From: Atherix ibis
Taxonomy: Eukaryota; Arthropoda; Insecta; Diptera; Athericidae
Length of the DNA: 64,000 nt
Assembly (NCBI GenBank): GCA_958298945.1
Contig: OY282608.1
Span: 21,863,933 to 21,927,932, forward strand
Reading direction: 5' to 3'
In this document: in pieces, positions 44,100-56,567 of the stretch
Numbering within the stretch: the first letter of the stretch is position 1
How the letters are laid out: every line of letters starts with the position of its first letter
The notes under the pieces: model-generated
What the model was told of the DNA's origin: nothing
The model's database searches: none
What the model saw: the letters and a program-made list of their open reading frames with translations, nothing else
Position numbers and translations under genes: made by a program

Positions 44100-45825
44100 C
44101 CAACAAACCAACAAACCAACAAAGCAACAAGCCACTAAGCCAACAAACCAACAAACCAACAAACCAACAAGCCAACAAGCCAACAAGCCAACAAACCAAC
44201 AAACAAACTAACCAACAAGCCAACAAACCAACAAACCAACAAGCCAACAAACCAACAAACAAACTAACCAACAAGCCAACAAACCAACAAACCAACAAGC
44301 CAACAAACCAACAAACCAACAAACCAAAAAACCAACAAACCAACAAACCAACAAACCAACAAACCAACAAACCAACAAGCCAACAAGCCAACAAACCAAC
44401 AAACCAACAAACCAACAAGCCAACAAACCAACAAACCAACAAACCAAGTAACCAAAAAACCAACAAACTAACAAACCAACAAGCCAACAAGCCAACAAAC
44501 CAACAAACCACCAAAGCAACAAGCCAACAAGCCAACAAACCAACAAACCAACAAGCCAACAAACCAACAAACCAACAAGCCAACAAGCCAACAAACCACC
44601 AAACCTACAACCCAACAAGCCAACAAACCAACAAACCAACAAGTCAACAAACCAACAAACCAACAAGCCAACAAACCAACAAACCAACAAACCAACAAAC
44701 CAACAAGCCAACAAACCAATAAACAAATAAACTAATAAACTAACAAACCAACAAACCAACAAATCAACAAACCAAAAAACCAACAAGCCAACAAACCAAC
44801 AAACCAACAACCCAACAAGCCAACAAACCAACAAACCAAAAAACCAACAAACCAACAAACCAACAAGCCACAAAACCAACAAACCAACAAACAAACAAGC
44901 CAACAAACCAACAAACAAATAAACCAACAAACCAACAAACCAACAAACCAACAAACCAACAAACCAACAAACCAAAAAACCAACAAACCAACAAGCCAAC
45001 AAGCCAAAAAACGAACAAACTAACAAACCAACAAGCCAACAAATCAACAAACCAACATGCCAACAAGCCAACAAACCAACAAACCAACAAACCAACAAGC
45101 CAACAAACCAACAAGCCAACAAACCAAAAAACCAACAAACCAAGTAACCAAAACGCCAACCAACTAACAAACCAACAAGCCAACAAACCAACAAACCAAC
45201 AAACCAACAAAGCAACAAGCCACTAAGCCAACAAACCAACAAACCAACAAGCCAACAAGCCAACAAGCCAACAAACCAACAAACAAACTAACCAACAAGC
45301 CAACAAACCAACAAACCAACAAGCCAACAAACCAACAAACAAACTAACCAACAAGCCAACAAACCAACAAACCAACAAGCCAACAAACCAACAAACCAAC
45401 AAACCAAAAAACCAACAAACCAACAAACCAACAAACCAACAAACCAACAAACCAACAAGCCAACAAGCCAACAAACCAACAAACCAACAAACCAACAAGC
45501 CAACAAACCAACAAACCAACAAACCAAGTAACCAAAAAACCAACAAACTAACAAACCAACAAGCCAACAAGCCAACAAACCAACAAACCACCAAAGCAAC
45601 AAGCCAACAAGCCAACAAACCAACAAACCAACAAGCCAACAAACCAACAAACCAACAAGCCAACAAGCCAACAAACCACCAAACCTACAACCCAACAAGC
45701 CAACAAACCAACAAACCAACAAGTCAACAAACCAACAAACCAACAAGCCAACAAACCAACAAACCAACAAACCAACAAACCAACAAGCCAACAAACCAAT
45801 AAACAAATAAACTAATAAACTAACA
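44100..45825. repeat. 1080-bp repeat pair with duplicated Q module
   Basis: The segment ~44,180-44,770 recurs at ~45,260-45,850, exactly 1080 bp (135 octamers) later. Shared landmarks are two caaacaaactaacc variants, gtaaccaaaaaaccaac (44,447 and 45,527), ccaccaaacctac and aaatcaacaaaccaaaaaacc (44,761 and 45,841). A Q module (44867) lies between the copies, 1088 bp after the Q at 43779 with no P between. A third relative is at 37.6-38.25 kb. The 44.1-46 kb stretch looks like the product of an out-of-register exchange in the P/Q mosaic. Confidence 0.83.
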
Positions 45826-47200
45826 AACCAACAAACCAACAAATCAACAAACCAAAAAACCAACAAACCAACAAGCCAACAAGCCAACAAACCAACAAAC
45901 TAACAAACCAACAATCCAACAAACCAACAAACCAACAAGCCAACAAGCCAACAACCCAACAAACCAACAAACCAAAAAACCAACAAACCAACAAACCATC
46001 AAACGAACAAAGTAACAAGCCAACAAGCCAACAAACCAACAAACCAACAAACCAACAAACCAACAAGCCAACAAACCAACAAGTCAACAAACCAACAAAC
46101 CAACAAACCAATAAACCAAGTAACCAAAAAGCCAACAAACTAACAAACCAACAAGCCAACAAGCCAACAAACCAACAAACCAACAAAGCAATAAGCCAAC
46201 AAGCCAACAAACCAATAAACCAACAAGCCAACAAACCAACAAACCAACAAGCCAACAAGCCAACAAACCAACAAACCAACAAACCAACAAGCCAACAAAC
46301 CAACAAACCAACAAGCCAACAAGCCAACAAACCAACATACCAATAAACCAACAAGCCAACAAATCAACAAACCAACAAACCAACAAGCCAACAAGCCAAC
46401 AAACCAACAAACCAACAAGCCAACAAACCAACAAACCAACAAACCAACAAACCAACAAGCCAACAAGCCAACAAACAAATAAACCAACAAACCAACAAAC
46501 CAACAAACCAATAAACCAACAAACTAACGAACCAACAAGCCAACAAACCAACAAACCAACAAGCCAACAAACCAACAAACCAACAAAACAACAATCCAAC
46601 AAGCCAACAAACCAACAAACCAACAAGCCAACAAACCAACAAACCAACAAACCAACAATCCAACAAGCCAACAAACCAACAAACCAACAAGCCAACAAAC
46701 CAACAAACCAACAAAACAACATGCCAACAAACCAACAAACTAAGTAACCAACAAGCCAACAAACCAACAAACCAACAAGCCAACAAGCCAACAAACCAAC
46801 AAACCAACAAGCCAACAAACCAACAAACCAACAAACCAACAAGCCAACAAACCAACAAACAAATAAACCAACAAACCAACAAACCAACAAACCAACAAAC
46901 CAAAAAACCAAAAAGCAACAAACCAACAAGCCAACAAGCCAACAAACCAACAAACCAACAAACCAACAAACCAACAAGCCAACAAGCCAACAAACCAACA
47001 AAACAAAAAACCAACAAACCAACAAACCATCAAACGAACAAAGCAACAAGCCAACAAGCCAACAAACCAACAAACCAACAAGCCAACAAACCAACAAACC
47101 AACAAGCCAACAAGCCAACAAACCAACAAACCAACAAACCAACAAGCCAAGAAACCAACAAACCAACAAGCCAACAAGCCAACAAACCAACAAACCAACA
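45826..47200. repeat. D-region segment, copy 2 of the 7596-bp pair
   Basis: Near-identical to 38.23-39.6 kb at a constant 7596-bp offset, including the P module at 46523 and the CATGCC-ctaagtaacc landmark near 46720. Private changes include aaaacaacatgcc near 46715, where copy 1 has aaaccaacatgcc, and accaacaaaacaaaaaacc near 47000. The offset is 950 octamers minus 4 bases, so several 7-mers lie between the copies. Confidence 0.85.
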
Positions 47201-48450
47201 AGCCATCAAGCCAACAAACCAACAAACCAAGTAACCAAAAAGCCAACAAACTAACAAACCAACAAGCCAACAAGCCAACAAACCGACAAACCAACAAAGC
47301 AACAAGCCAACAAGCCAACAAATCAACAAACCAACAAGCCAACAAACCAACAAACCAACAAACCAACAAGCCAACAAACCAACAAACAAATAAACCAACA
47401 AACCTACAAACCAACAAACCAACAAACCAAAAAACCAACAAACCAACAAACCAATAAGCCAACAAGCCAACAAACCAACAAACCAACAAGCCAATAAGCC
47501 AACAAACCAACAAACCAACAAGACAACAAACCAACAAACCAACAAACAAGCAAACCAAAAAACCAACAAACCAAAAAACCAACAAACTAACAAACCAACA
47601 AGCCAACAAGCCAACAAACCAACAAACCAACAAGCCAACAAACCAACAAACAAATAAATCAACAAAACAACAAACCAACAAACCAACAAACCAACAAACC
47701 AAAAAACCAACAAACCAACAAACCAACAAGCCAACAAGCCAACAAACCAACAAACCAACAAGCCAACAGGCCAACAAACCAACAAACCAACAAGCCAACA
47801 AACCAACAAACCAACAAACCAACAAGCCAACAAACCAACAAACAAATAAACCAACAAACCAAAAAACCAAAAAACCAACAAACCAACAAACCAACAAACC
47901 CACAAACCAACAACCCAACAAGCCAACAAGCCAACAAACCAACAAACCAACAAACCAACAAGCCAACAAACCAACAAGCCAACAAACCAACAAACCAACA
48001 AATCAAGTAACCAAAAAGCCAACAAACTAACAAACCAACAAGCCAACAAGCCAACAAACCAACAAACCAACAAAGCAACAAGCCAACAAGCCAACAAACC
48101 AACAAACCAAAGGGCCAACAAACTAACAAACCAACAAGCTAACAAGCCAACAAACCAACAAACCAACAAACCAACAAGCCAACAAACCAACAAACCAACA
48201 AGCCAACAAACCAACAAACCAACAAACCAACAAACCAACAAGCCAACAAGCCAAAAAACCAACAAACCAACAAGCCAACAAGCCAACAAACCAACAAACC
48301 AACAAGCCAACAAACCAACAAACCAACAAACCAACAAGCCAACAAACCAACAAACAAATAAACCAACAAACCAACAAACCAACAAACCAACAAACCAACA
48401 AACCAACAAACTAACAAACCAACAAGCCAACAAACCAACAAACCAACAAA
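47201..48450. repeat. Mixed octamer block, D to E transition
   Basis: Array continues with no clear long duplicate that I could trace. It holds several acaaataa units, accaaaaa units, a cagaccaac-type change near 47769 (ccaacaggccaac), and one rare G run, AAAGGGCC near 48111, which is the only GGG I noticed on the + strand. No unique sequence or gene-like feature was seen. Confidence 0.65.
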
Positions 48451-49099
48451 CCAACAAGCCAATAAGCCAACAAACCAACAAACCAATAAGCCAACAAACC
48501 AACAAACCAACATGCCAACAAACCAACAAACTAAGTAACCAACAAGCCAACAAACCAACAAAACAACAAGCCAACAAGCCAACAAGCCAACAAACCAACA
48601 AACCAACAAGCCAACAAACCAACAAACCAACAAACCAACAAGCCAACAAACCAACAAACAAACAAACCAACAAGCCAACAAGCCAACAAACCAACAAACT
48701 AACAAACCAACAAACGAAATAACCAACAAACCAACAAGCTCACAAGCCAACAAACCAACAAACCAACAAACCAACAAACCAACAAACCAACAAAATAAGT
48801 AACCAACAAGCCAACAAATCAACAAACCAACAAACCAACAAACCAACAAACCAACAAGCCAACAAGCCAACAAACCAAAAAACCAACAAACCAACAAGCC
48901 AACAAACCAACAAGCCAACAAACCAACAACCCAACAAACCAAGTAACCAAAAAGCCAACAAACTAACAAACCAACAAGCCAACAAGCCAACAAACCAACA
49001 AACCAACAAACCAACAAAGCAACAAGCCAACAAGCCAACAAACCAACAAACCAACATGCCAACAAACCAACAAATCAACAAATCAACAAACCAACAAAC
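48451..49099. repeat. Upstream part of the E segment, duplicated ~9.8 kb away
   Basis: Landmarks here recur near 58.27-58.9 kb: ccaataagcc (48471; ~58291), CATGCC-ctaagtaacc (48511; 58327, +9816) and acgaaataacc (48714; 58522, +9808). It leads into the GCC-poor block that follows, with a second CATGCC at 49055 (58831 in the twin, +9776). The offset falls in steps of whole octamers, so the two copies differ by unit gain and loss. Confidence 0.78.
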
Positions 49100-50330
49100 C
49101 AAGAAACCAACAAACCAACAAACCAACAAACCAAAAAACCAACAAACCAACAAACCATCAAACGAACAAACCAACAAACCAACAAACCAACAAACCAACA
49201 AACCAAAAAACCAACAAACCAACAAACCAACAAGCCAACAAACCAACAAACCAACAAACCAATTAACCTACAAACCAACAAACGAACAAACCAACAAACC
49301 AACAAACCAACAAACCAACAAACCAACAAACCAACAAACCTACAAACCAACAAACCAACAAACAAATAAACCAACAAACCAACAAAGCAACAAACCAACA
49401 AACCAACAAACCAACAAACCTACAAACCAACAAACCAACAAACAAATAAACCAACAAACCAACAAACCAACAAACCAACAAACAAATAAACCAAGAAACC
49501 AACAAACCAACAAACCAAAAAACCAACAAACCAACAAACCAACAAACCAACAAACCAACAAACCAACAAACCAGCAAACCAAAAAACCAACAAACCAACA
49601 AACAAACAAACCAACAAACCAACAAACCAACAAACCAACAAACCAACAAATCAACAAACCACCAAACCAACAAACCAACAAACCAACAAACCAACAAACC
49701 AACAAACGAACAAACCAACAAACCAACAAACCAATAAACCAACAAACCAAAAAACCAACAAACCAACAAACCATCAAACGAACAAACCAACAAACCAACA
49801 AACCAACAAACCAACAAACCAAAAAACCAACAAACCAACAAACCAACAAGCCAACAAACCAACAAACCAACAAACCAATTAACCTACAAACCAACAAACG
49901 AACAAACCAACAAACCAACAAACCAACAAACCAACAAACCAACAAACCAACAAACCTACAAACCAACAAACCAACAAACAAATAAACCAACAAACCAACA
50001 AAGCAACAAACCAACAAACCAACAAACCAACAAACCTACAAACCAACAAACCAACAAACAAATAAACCAACAAACCAACAAACCAACAAACCAACAAACA
50101 AATAAACCAAGAAACCAACAAACCAACAAACCAAAAAACCAACAAACCAACAAACCAACAAACCAACAAACCAACAAACCAACAAACCAGCAAACCAAAA
50201 AACCAACAAACCAACAAACAAACAAACCAACAAACCAACAAACCAACAAACCAACAAACCAACAAATCAACAAACCACCAAACCAACAAACCAACAAACC
50301 AACAAACAAACAAACCAACAAGCCAACAAA
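49100..50330. repeat. GCC-poor block with 616-bp tandem duplication
   Basis: Two copies 616 bp (77 octamers) apart. Landmarks are accatcaaacgaac 49155 and 49771; aattaacctac with AACCTA at 49265 and 49881; and aaatcaacaaaccacc with TCAAC at 49651 and 50267. Almost every unit is ACCAACAA rather than GCCAACAA; only one or two GCC units occur per copy. This is unlike the flanks, where GCC units often come in pairs. The block is also rich in acctacaa and acaaataa units. It seems to have been homogenised separately from its surroundings. Confidence 0.87.
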
Positions 50331-52162
50331 CCAACAAACCATCAAACCAACAAACCAACAAACCAACAAACCAACAAACCAACTAACCAACAAACCAACA
50401 AATCACCAAACCAACAAACCAACAAACCAACAAACCAATAAACCAACAAACCAACAAGCCAACAAACCAACAAACCAACAAACCAACAAACCAACAAGCC
50501 AACAAACCAACAAACCAACAATCCAACAAACCAACAAACAAATAAACTAACAACCCAAAAAACCAACAAACTAACAAACCAACACACCAACAAACCAACA
50601 AACCAAAAAACCAACAAACCAACAAACCAACAAGCCAACAAGCCCACAAACCAACAAGCCAACAAACCAACAAACAAATAAACCAACAAACCAATAAACC
50701 AACAAACCAACAAGCCAACAAACAAACAAACCAACAAACCAACAAGCCAATAAACCAACAAACAAATAAATCAACAAACCAAAAAACCAACAAACCAACA
50801 AACCAACAAACCAACAAACCAAAAAACCAACAAACCAAAAAACCAACAAGCCAACTAACCAACAAGCCAACAAGCCACCAAACCAACAAACCAACAAGCC
50901 AACAAACCAAAAAAAAACAAATAAACCTACAAACCAACAAACCAACAAACCAACAAACCAAAAAACCAACAAACCAACAAACCAACAAGCCAACAAGCCA
51001 ACAAACCAACAAACCAACAAGCCAACAATCCAACAAACCAACAAACCAACAAGCCAACAAACCAACAAACCAACAAACCAACAAGCCAACAAACCAACAA
51101 ACAAATAAACCAACAGACCAAAAAACCAACAAACCAACAAACCAACAAACCAACAAACCAACAAACCAACAAACCAACAAACAAACAAGCCAACAAACCA
51201 ACAAACAAATAAACCAACAAACCAAAAAACCAACAAACCAACAAACCAACAAACCAACAAACAAACAAGCCAACAAACCAACAAACAAATAAACCAACAA
51301 ACCAAAAAACCAACAAACCAACGAACCAACAAACCAACAAACCAACAAACCAACAAACCAACAAACCAACAAACCAACAAACCAAAAAACCAACAAACCA
51401 ACAAACCAACAAGCCAACAAGCCAACAAACCAACAAGCCAACAAACCAACAAACAAATAAACGAACAAACCAACAAACCAACAAACCAAAAAACCAACAA
51501 ACCAACAAACCAACAAGCCAACAAGCCAACAAACCAACAAACCAACAAGCCAACAAGCCAACAAACCAACAAACCAACAAGTCAACAAACCAACAAACCA
51601 ACAAACCAACAAGCCAACAAACCAACAAACAAATAAACCAACAAACCAACAAGTCAACAAACCAACAAACCAACAAACCAACAAGCCAACAAACCAACAA
51701 ACAAATAAACCAACAAAACAACAAACCAACAAACCAACAAGCCAACAAACCAACAAACCAACAAGCCAACAAGCCAACAAACCAACAAACCAACAAGTCA
51801 ACAAACCAACAAACCAACAAACCAACAAGCCAACAAACCAACAAACAAATAAACCAACAAACCAACAAACCAACAAGCCAACAAGCCAACAAACCAACAA
51901 ACCAACAAGCCAACAAACCAACAAACAAATAAACCAACAAACCAACAAACCAACAAACTAACAAACCAACAAGCCAACAAACCAACAAACCAACAAGCCA
52001 ACAAACCAACAAACCAACAAACCAACAAGCCAACAAGCCAACAAGCCAACAAACCAACAAACCAACAAGCCAACAAACCAACAAACCAACAACCCAACAA
52101 ACCAACAAACCAACAAGCCAACAAGCCAACAAACCAACAAACCAACAAGCCAACAAACCAAC
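50331..52162. repeat. F-region array, first part
   Basis: Rich in acaaataa, acaaacaa and accaaaaa units, often as an acaaataa-accaacaa-accaaaaa run (for example near 51113, 51206, 51295), giving short local repeats about 88-90 bp apart. A nine-A run is at ~50909. The minus strand is open for 831 codons from 53422 down to 50927. This is expected from the octamer and from few actaacaa units. No gene-like feature is supported. Confidence 0.7.
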
Positions 52163-55100
52163 AAACATACAAACCAACATGCCAACAAACCAACAAACTA
52201 AGTAACCAACAAGCCAACAAGCCAACAAACCAACAAGCCAACAAACCAACAAACCAACAAACCAACAAGCCAACAAGCCAACAAGCCAACAAACCAACAA
52301 ACCAACAAGCCAACAAACCAACAAACCAACAAGCCAACAAGCCAACAAACCAACAAACCAATAAGCCAACAATCCAACAAACCAACAAACCAACAAGCCA
52401 ACAAACCAACAAACCAACAAACCAACAAGCCAACAAACCAACAAACAAATAAACCAACAAACCAAAAAACTAACAAACCAACAAACCAACAAACCAACAA
52501 ACCAACAAACCAACAAACCAACAAACCAACAAACAAACAACCCAACAAACCAACAAACAAATAAACCAACAAACCAAAAAACCAACAAGCCAACAAACCA
52601 ACAAACCAACAAACAAACAAGCCAACAAACCAACAAACAAATAAACCAACAAACCAAAAAACCAACAAACCAACAAACCAACAAACCAACAAACCAACAA
52701 ACCAACAAACCAACAAACCAACAAACCAACAAACCAAAAAACCAACAAACCAACAAACCAACAAGCCAACAAGCCAACAAACCAACAAACCAACAAGCCA
52801 ACAAACCAACAAACAAATAAACCAACAAACCAACAAACCAACAAACCAAAAAACCAAAAAACCAACAAACCAACAAACCAACAAGCCAACAAGCCAACAA
52901 ACCAACAAACCAACAAGCCAACAAGCCAACAAACCAACAAACCAACAAGTCAACAAACCAACAAACCAACAAACCAACAAGCCAACAAACCAACAAACAA
53001 ATAAACCAACAAAACAACAAACCAACAAACCAACAAGCCAACAAACCAACAAACCAACAAGCTAACAAACCAACAAACCAACAAACCAACAAACCAAAAA
53101 AACCAACAAACCAACAAGCCAACAAGCCAACAAACCAACAAACCAACAAGCCAACAAACCAACAAACAAATAAACCAACAAACCAACAAACCAACAAACC
53201 AAAAAACCAACAAACCAACAAACCAACAAGCCAACAAGCCAACAAACCAACAAACCAACAAGCCAACAAGCCAACAAACCAACAAACCAACAAACCAACA
53301 AACCAACAAACCAACAAACCAAAAAAACCAACAAACCAACAAACCAACAAGCCAACAAGCCAACAAACCAACAAACCAACAAGCCAACAAACCAACAAAC
53401 AAATAAACCAACAAACCAACAAACCAACAAACTAACAAACTAACAAACCAACAAGCCAACAAACCAACAAACCAATAAGCCAACAAACCAACAAACCAAC
53501 AAACCAACAAGCCAACAAGCCAACAAGCCAACAAACAAACAAACCAACAAGCCAACAAACCAACAAACCAACAAACCAACAAGCCAACAAGCCAACAAGC
53601 CAACAAACCAACAAACCAACAAGCCAACAAACCAACAAACATACAAACCAACATGCCAACAAACCAACAAACTAAGTAACCAACAAGCCAACAAGCCAAC
53701 AAACCAACAAGCCAACAAGCCAACAAACCAACAAACCAACAAAACAACAAACCAACAAACCAACAAACCAAAAAACCAACAAACCAACAAGCCAACAAGC
53801 CAACAAACCAACAAACTAACAAACCAACAAACGAACTAACCAACAAACCAACAAACCAACAAGCCAACAAACCAACAAACCAATAAACCAACAAACCAAC
53901 AAGCCAACAAACCAACAAGCCAACAAACCAACAAACTAACAAACCAACAAGCCAACAAACCAACAAACCAACAAGCCAACAAACCAACAAACAAATAAAC
54001 CAACAAACGAACAAACCAACAAGCCAACAAACCAACAAGCCAACAAACTAACAAACCAACAAACGAACTAACCAACAAACCAACAAGCCAACAAGCCAAC
54101 AAACCAACAAACCAACAAACCAACAAACTAAGTTACCCACAAGCCAACAAACCAACAAACCAACAAGCCAACAAACCAACAAACCAACAAGTCAACAAAC
54201 CAACAAACAAATAAACCAACAAACCAAAAAACCAACAAACCAACAAACCAACAAACCAACAAACCAACAAACCAACAAACAAACAAGCCAACAAACCAAC
54301 AAACAAATAAACCAACAAACCAAAAAACCAACAAGCCAACAAACCAACAAACCAACAAACAAACAAGCCAACAAACCAACAAACAAATAAACCAACAAAC
54401 CAAAAAACCAACAAACCAACAAACCAACAAACCAACAAACCAACAAACCAACAAACCAACAAACCAAAAAACCAACAAACCAACAAACCAACAAGCCAAC
54501 AAGCCAACAAACCAACAAACCAACAAGCCAACAAACCAACAAACAAATAAACCAACAAACCAACAAACCAACAAACCAAAAAGCCAACAAACCAACAAAC
54601 CAACAAACCAACAAGCCAACAAACCAACAAACCAACAAGCCAACAAGCCAACAAACCAACAAACCAACAAGTCAACAAACCAACAAACCAACAAACCAAC
54701 AAGCCAACAAACCAACAAGCAAATAAACCAACAAAACAACAAACCAACAAACCAACAAGCCAACAAACCAACAAACTAACAAGCTAACAAACCAACAAAA
54801 CAACAAACCAACAAACCAACAAACCAAAAAAACCAACAAATAAACAAACCAACAAGCCAACAAGCCAACAAACCAACAAACCAACAAGCCAACAAACCAA
54901 CAAACAAATAAACCAACAAACCAACAAACCAACAAACTAACAAACCAACAAGCCAACAAACCAACAAACCAACAAGCCAACAAACCAACAAACCAACAAA
55001 CCAACAAGCCAACAAGCCAACAAGCCAACAAACCAACAAACCAACAAGCCAACAAACCAACAAACCAACAAACCAACAAGCCAACAAGCCAACAAGCCAA

Positions 55101-56567
55101 CAAACCAACAAACCAACAAGCCAACAAACCAACAAACATACAAACCAACATGCCAACAAACCAACAAACTAAGTAACCAACAAGCCAACAAGCCAACAAA
55201 CCAACAAGCCAACAAACCAACAAGCCAACAAGCCAACAAGCCAACAAACCAACAAACCAACAAACCAACAAGCCAACAAACCAACAAACCAACAAGCCAA
55301 CAAGCCAACAAACCAACAAACCAACAAGCCAACAATCCAACAAACCAACAAACCAACAAGCCAACAAACCAACAAACCAACAAACCAACAAGCCGACAAA
55401 CCAACAAACAAATAAACCAACAAACCAAAAAACCAACAAACCAACAAACCAACAAACCAACAAACCAACAAACCAACAAACCAACAAACAAACAAGCCAA
55501 CAAACCAACAAACAAATAAACCAACAAACCAAAAAACCAACAAGCCAACAAACCAACAAACCAACAAACAAACAAGCCAACAAACCAACAAACAAATAAA
55601 CCAACAAACCAAAAAACCAACAAACCAACAAACCAACAAACCGACAAACCAACAAACCAACAAACCAACAAACCAACAAACCAACAAACCAAAAAACCAA
55701 CAAACCAACAAACCAACAAGCCAACAAGCCAACAAACCAACAAACCAACAAGCCAACAAACCAACAAACAAATAAACCAACAAACCAACAAACCAACAAA
55801 CCAAAAAACCAACAAACCAACAAACCAACAAGCCAACAAGCCAACAAACCAACAAACCAACAAGCCAACAAGCCAACAAACCAACAAACCAACAAGTCAA
55901 CAAACCAACAAACCAACAAACCAACAAGCCAACAAACCAACAAACAAATAAACCAACAAAACAACAAACCAACAAACCAACAAGCCAACAAACCAACAAA
56001 CCAACAAGCTAACAAACCAACAAACCAACAAACCAACAAACCAAAAAAACCAACAAGCCAACAAGCCAACAAACCAACAAACCAACAACCCAACAAACCA
56101 ACAAACAAATAAACCAACAAACCAACAAACCAACAAACCAAAAAACCAACAAACCAACAAACCAACAAGCCAACAAGCCAACAAACCAACAAACCAACAA
56201 GCCAACAAGCCAACAAACCAACAAACCAACAAACCAACAAACCAACAAACCAAAAAAACCAACAAACCAACAAACCAACAAGCCAACAAGCCAACAAACC
56301 AACAAACCAACAAGCCAACAAACCAACAAACAAATAAACCAACAAACCAACAAACCAACAAACTAACAAACCAACAAGCCAACAAACCAACAAACCAACA
56401 AGCCAACAAACCAACAAACCAACAAACCAACAAGCCAACAAGCCAACAAGCCAACAAACCAACAAACCAACAAGCCAACAAACCAACAAACCAACAAACC
56501 AACAAGCCAACAAGCCAACAAGCCAACAAACCAACAAACCAACAAGCCAACAAACCAACAAACATAC
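52163..56567. repeat. ~1.43-1.50-kb higher-order repeat ladder
   Basis: An acatacaa unit followed by CATGCC and ctaagtaacc occurs four times: AAACATAC at 52163, 53637, 55134 and 56560. The spacings are 1474, 1497 and 1426 bp, so three full units lie between the four markers. After each marker come gccaacaagcc runs, then acaaataa/accaaaaa runs. Remainders modulo 8 are 2, 1 and 2, consistent with 9-bp units such as accaaaaaa near 53095, 53322, 54832, 56042 and 56252. The copies differ internally by whole-unit gains and losses. Confidence 0.82.

Noticed and set aside
48105..48120. AAAGGGCC and other rare G-rich changes as regulatory sites
   Set aside because: Single occurrences that fit point changes in an octamer; no second element nearby supports a function.
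49056..49985. + strand ATG-started frame of 309 codons as a real low-complexity protein gene
   Set aside because: Composition is pure repeat, out-of-frame stops are present, the match to the twin at 58832 follows from duplication, and a run this long is not improbable given few TAA triplets.
50927..53422. Minus-strand open frame of 831 codons, and the other long minus-strand frames throughout
   Set aside because: The octamer has no stop in any frame, so long frames are expected. Overlapping frames give the same octapeptide, most would start at TTG rather than ATG, and there is no domain, promoter or ribosome-site signal.
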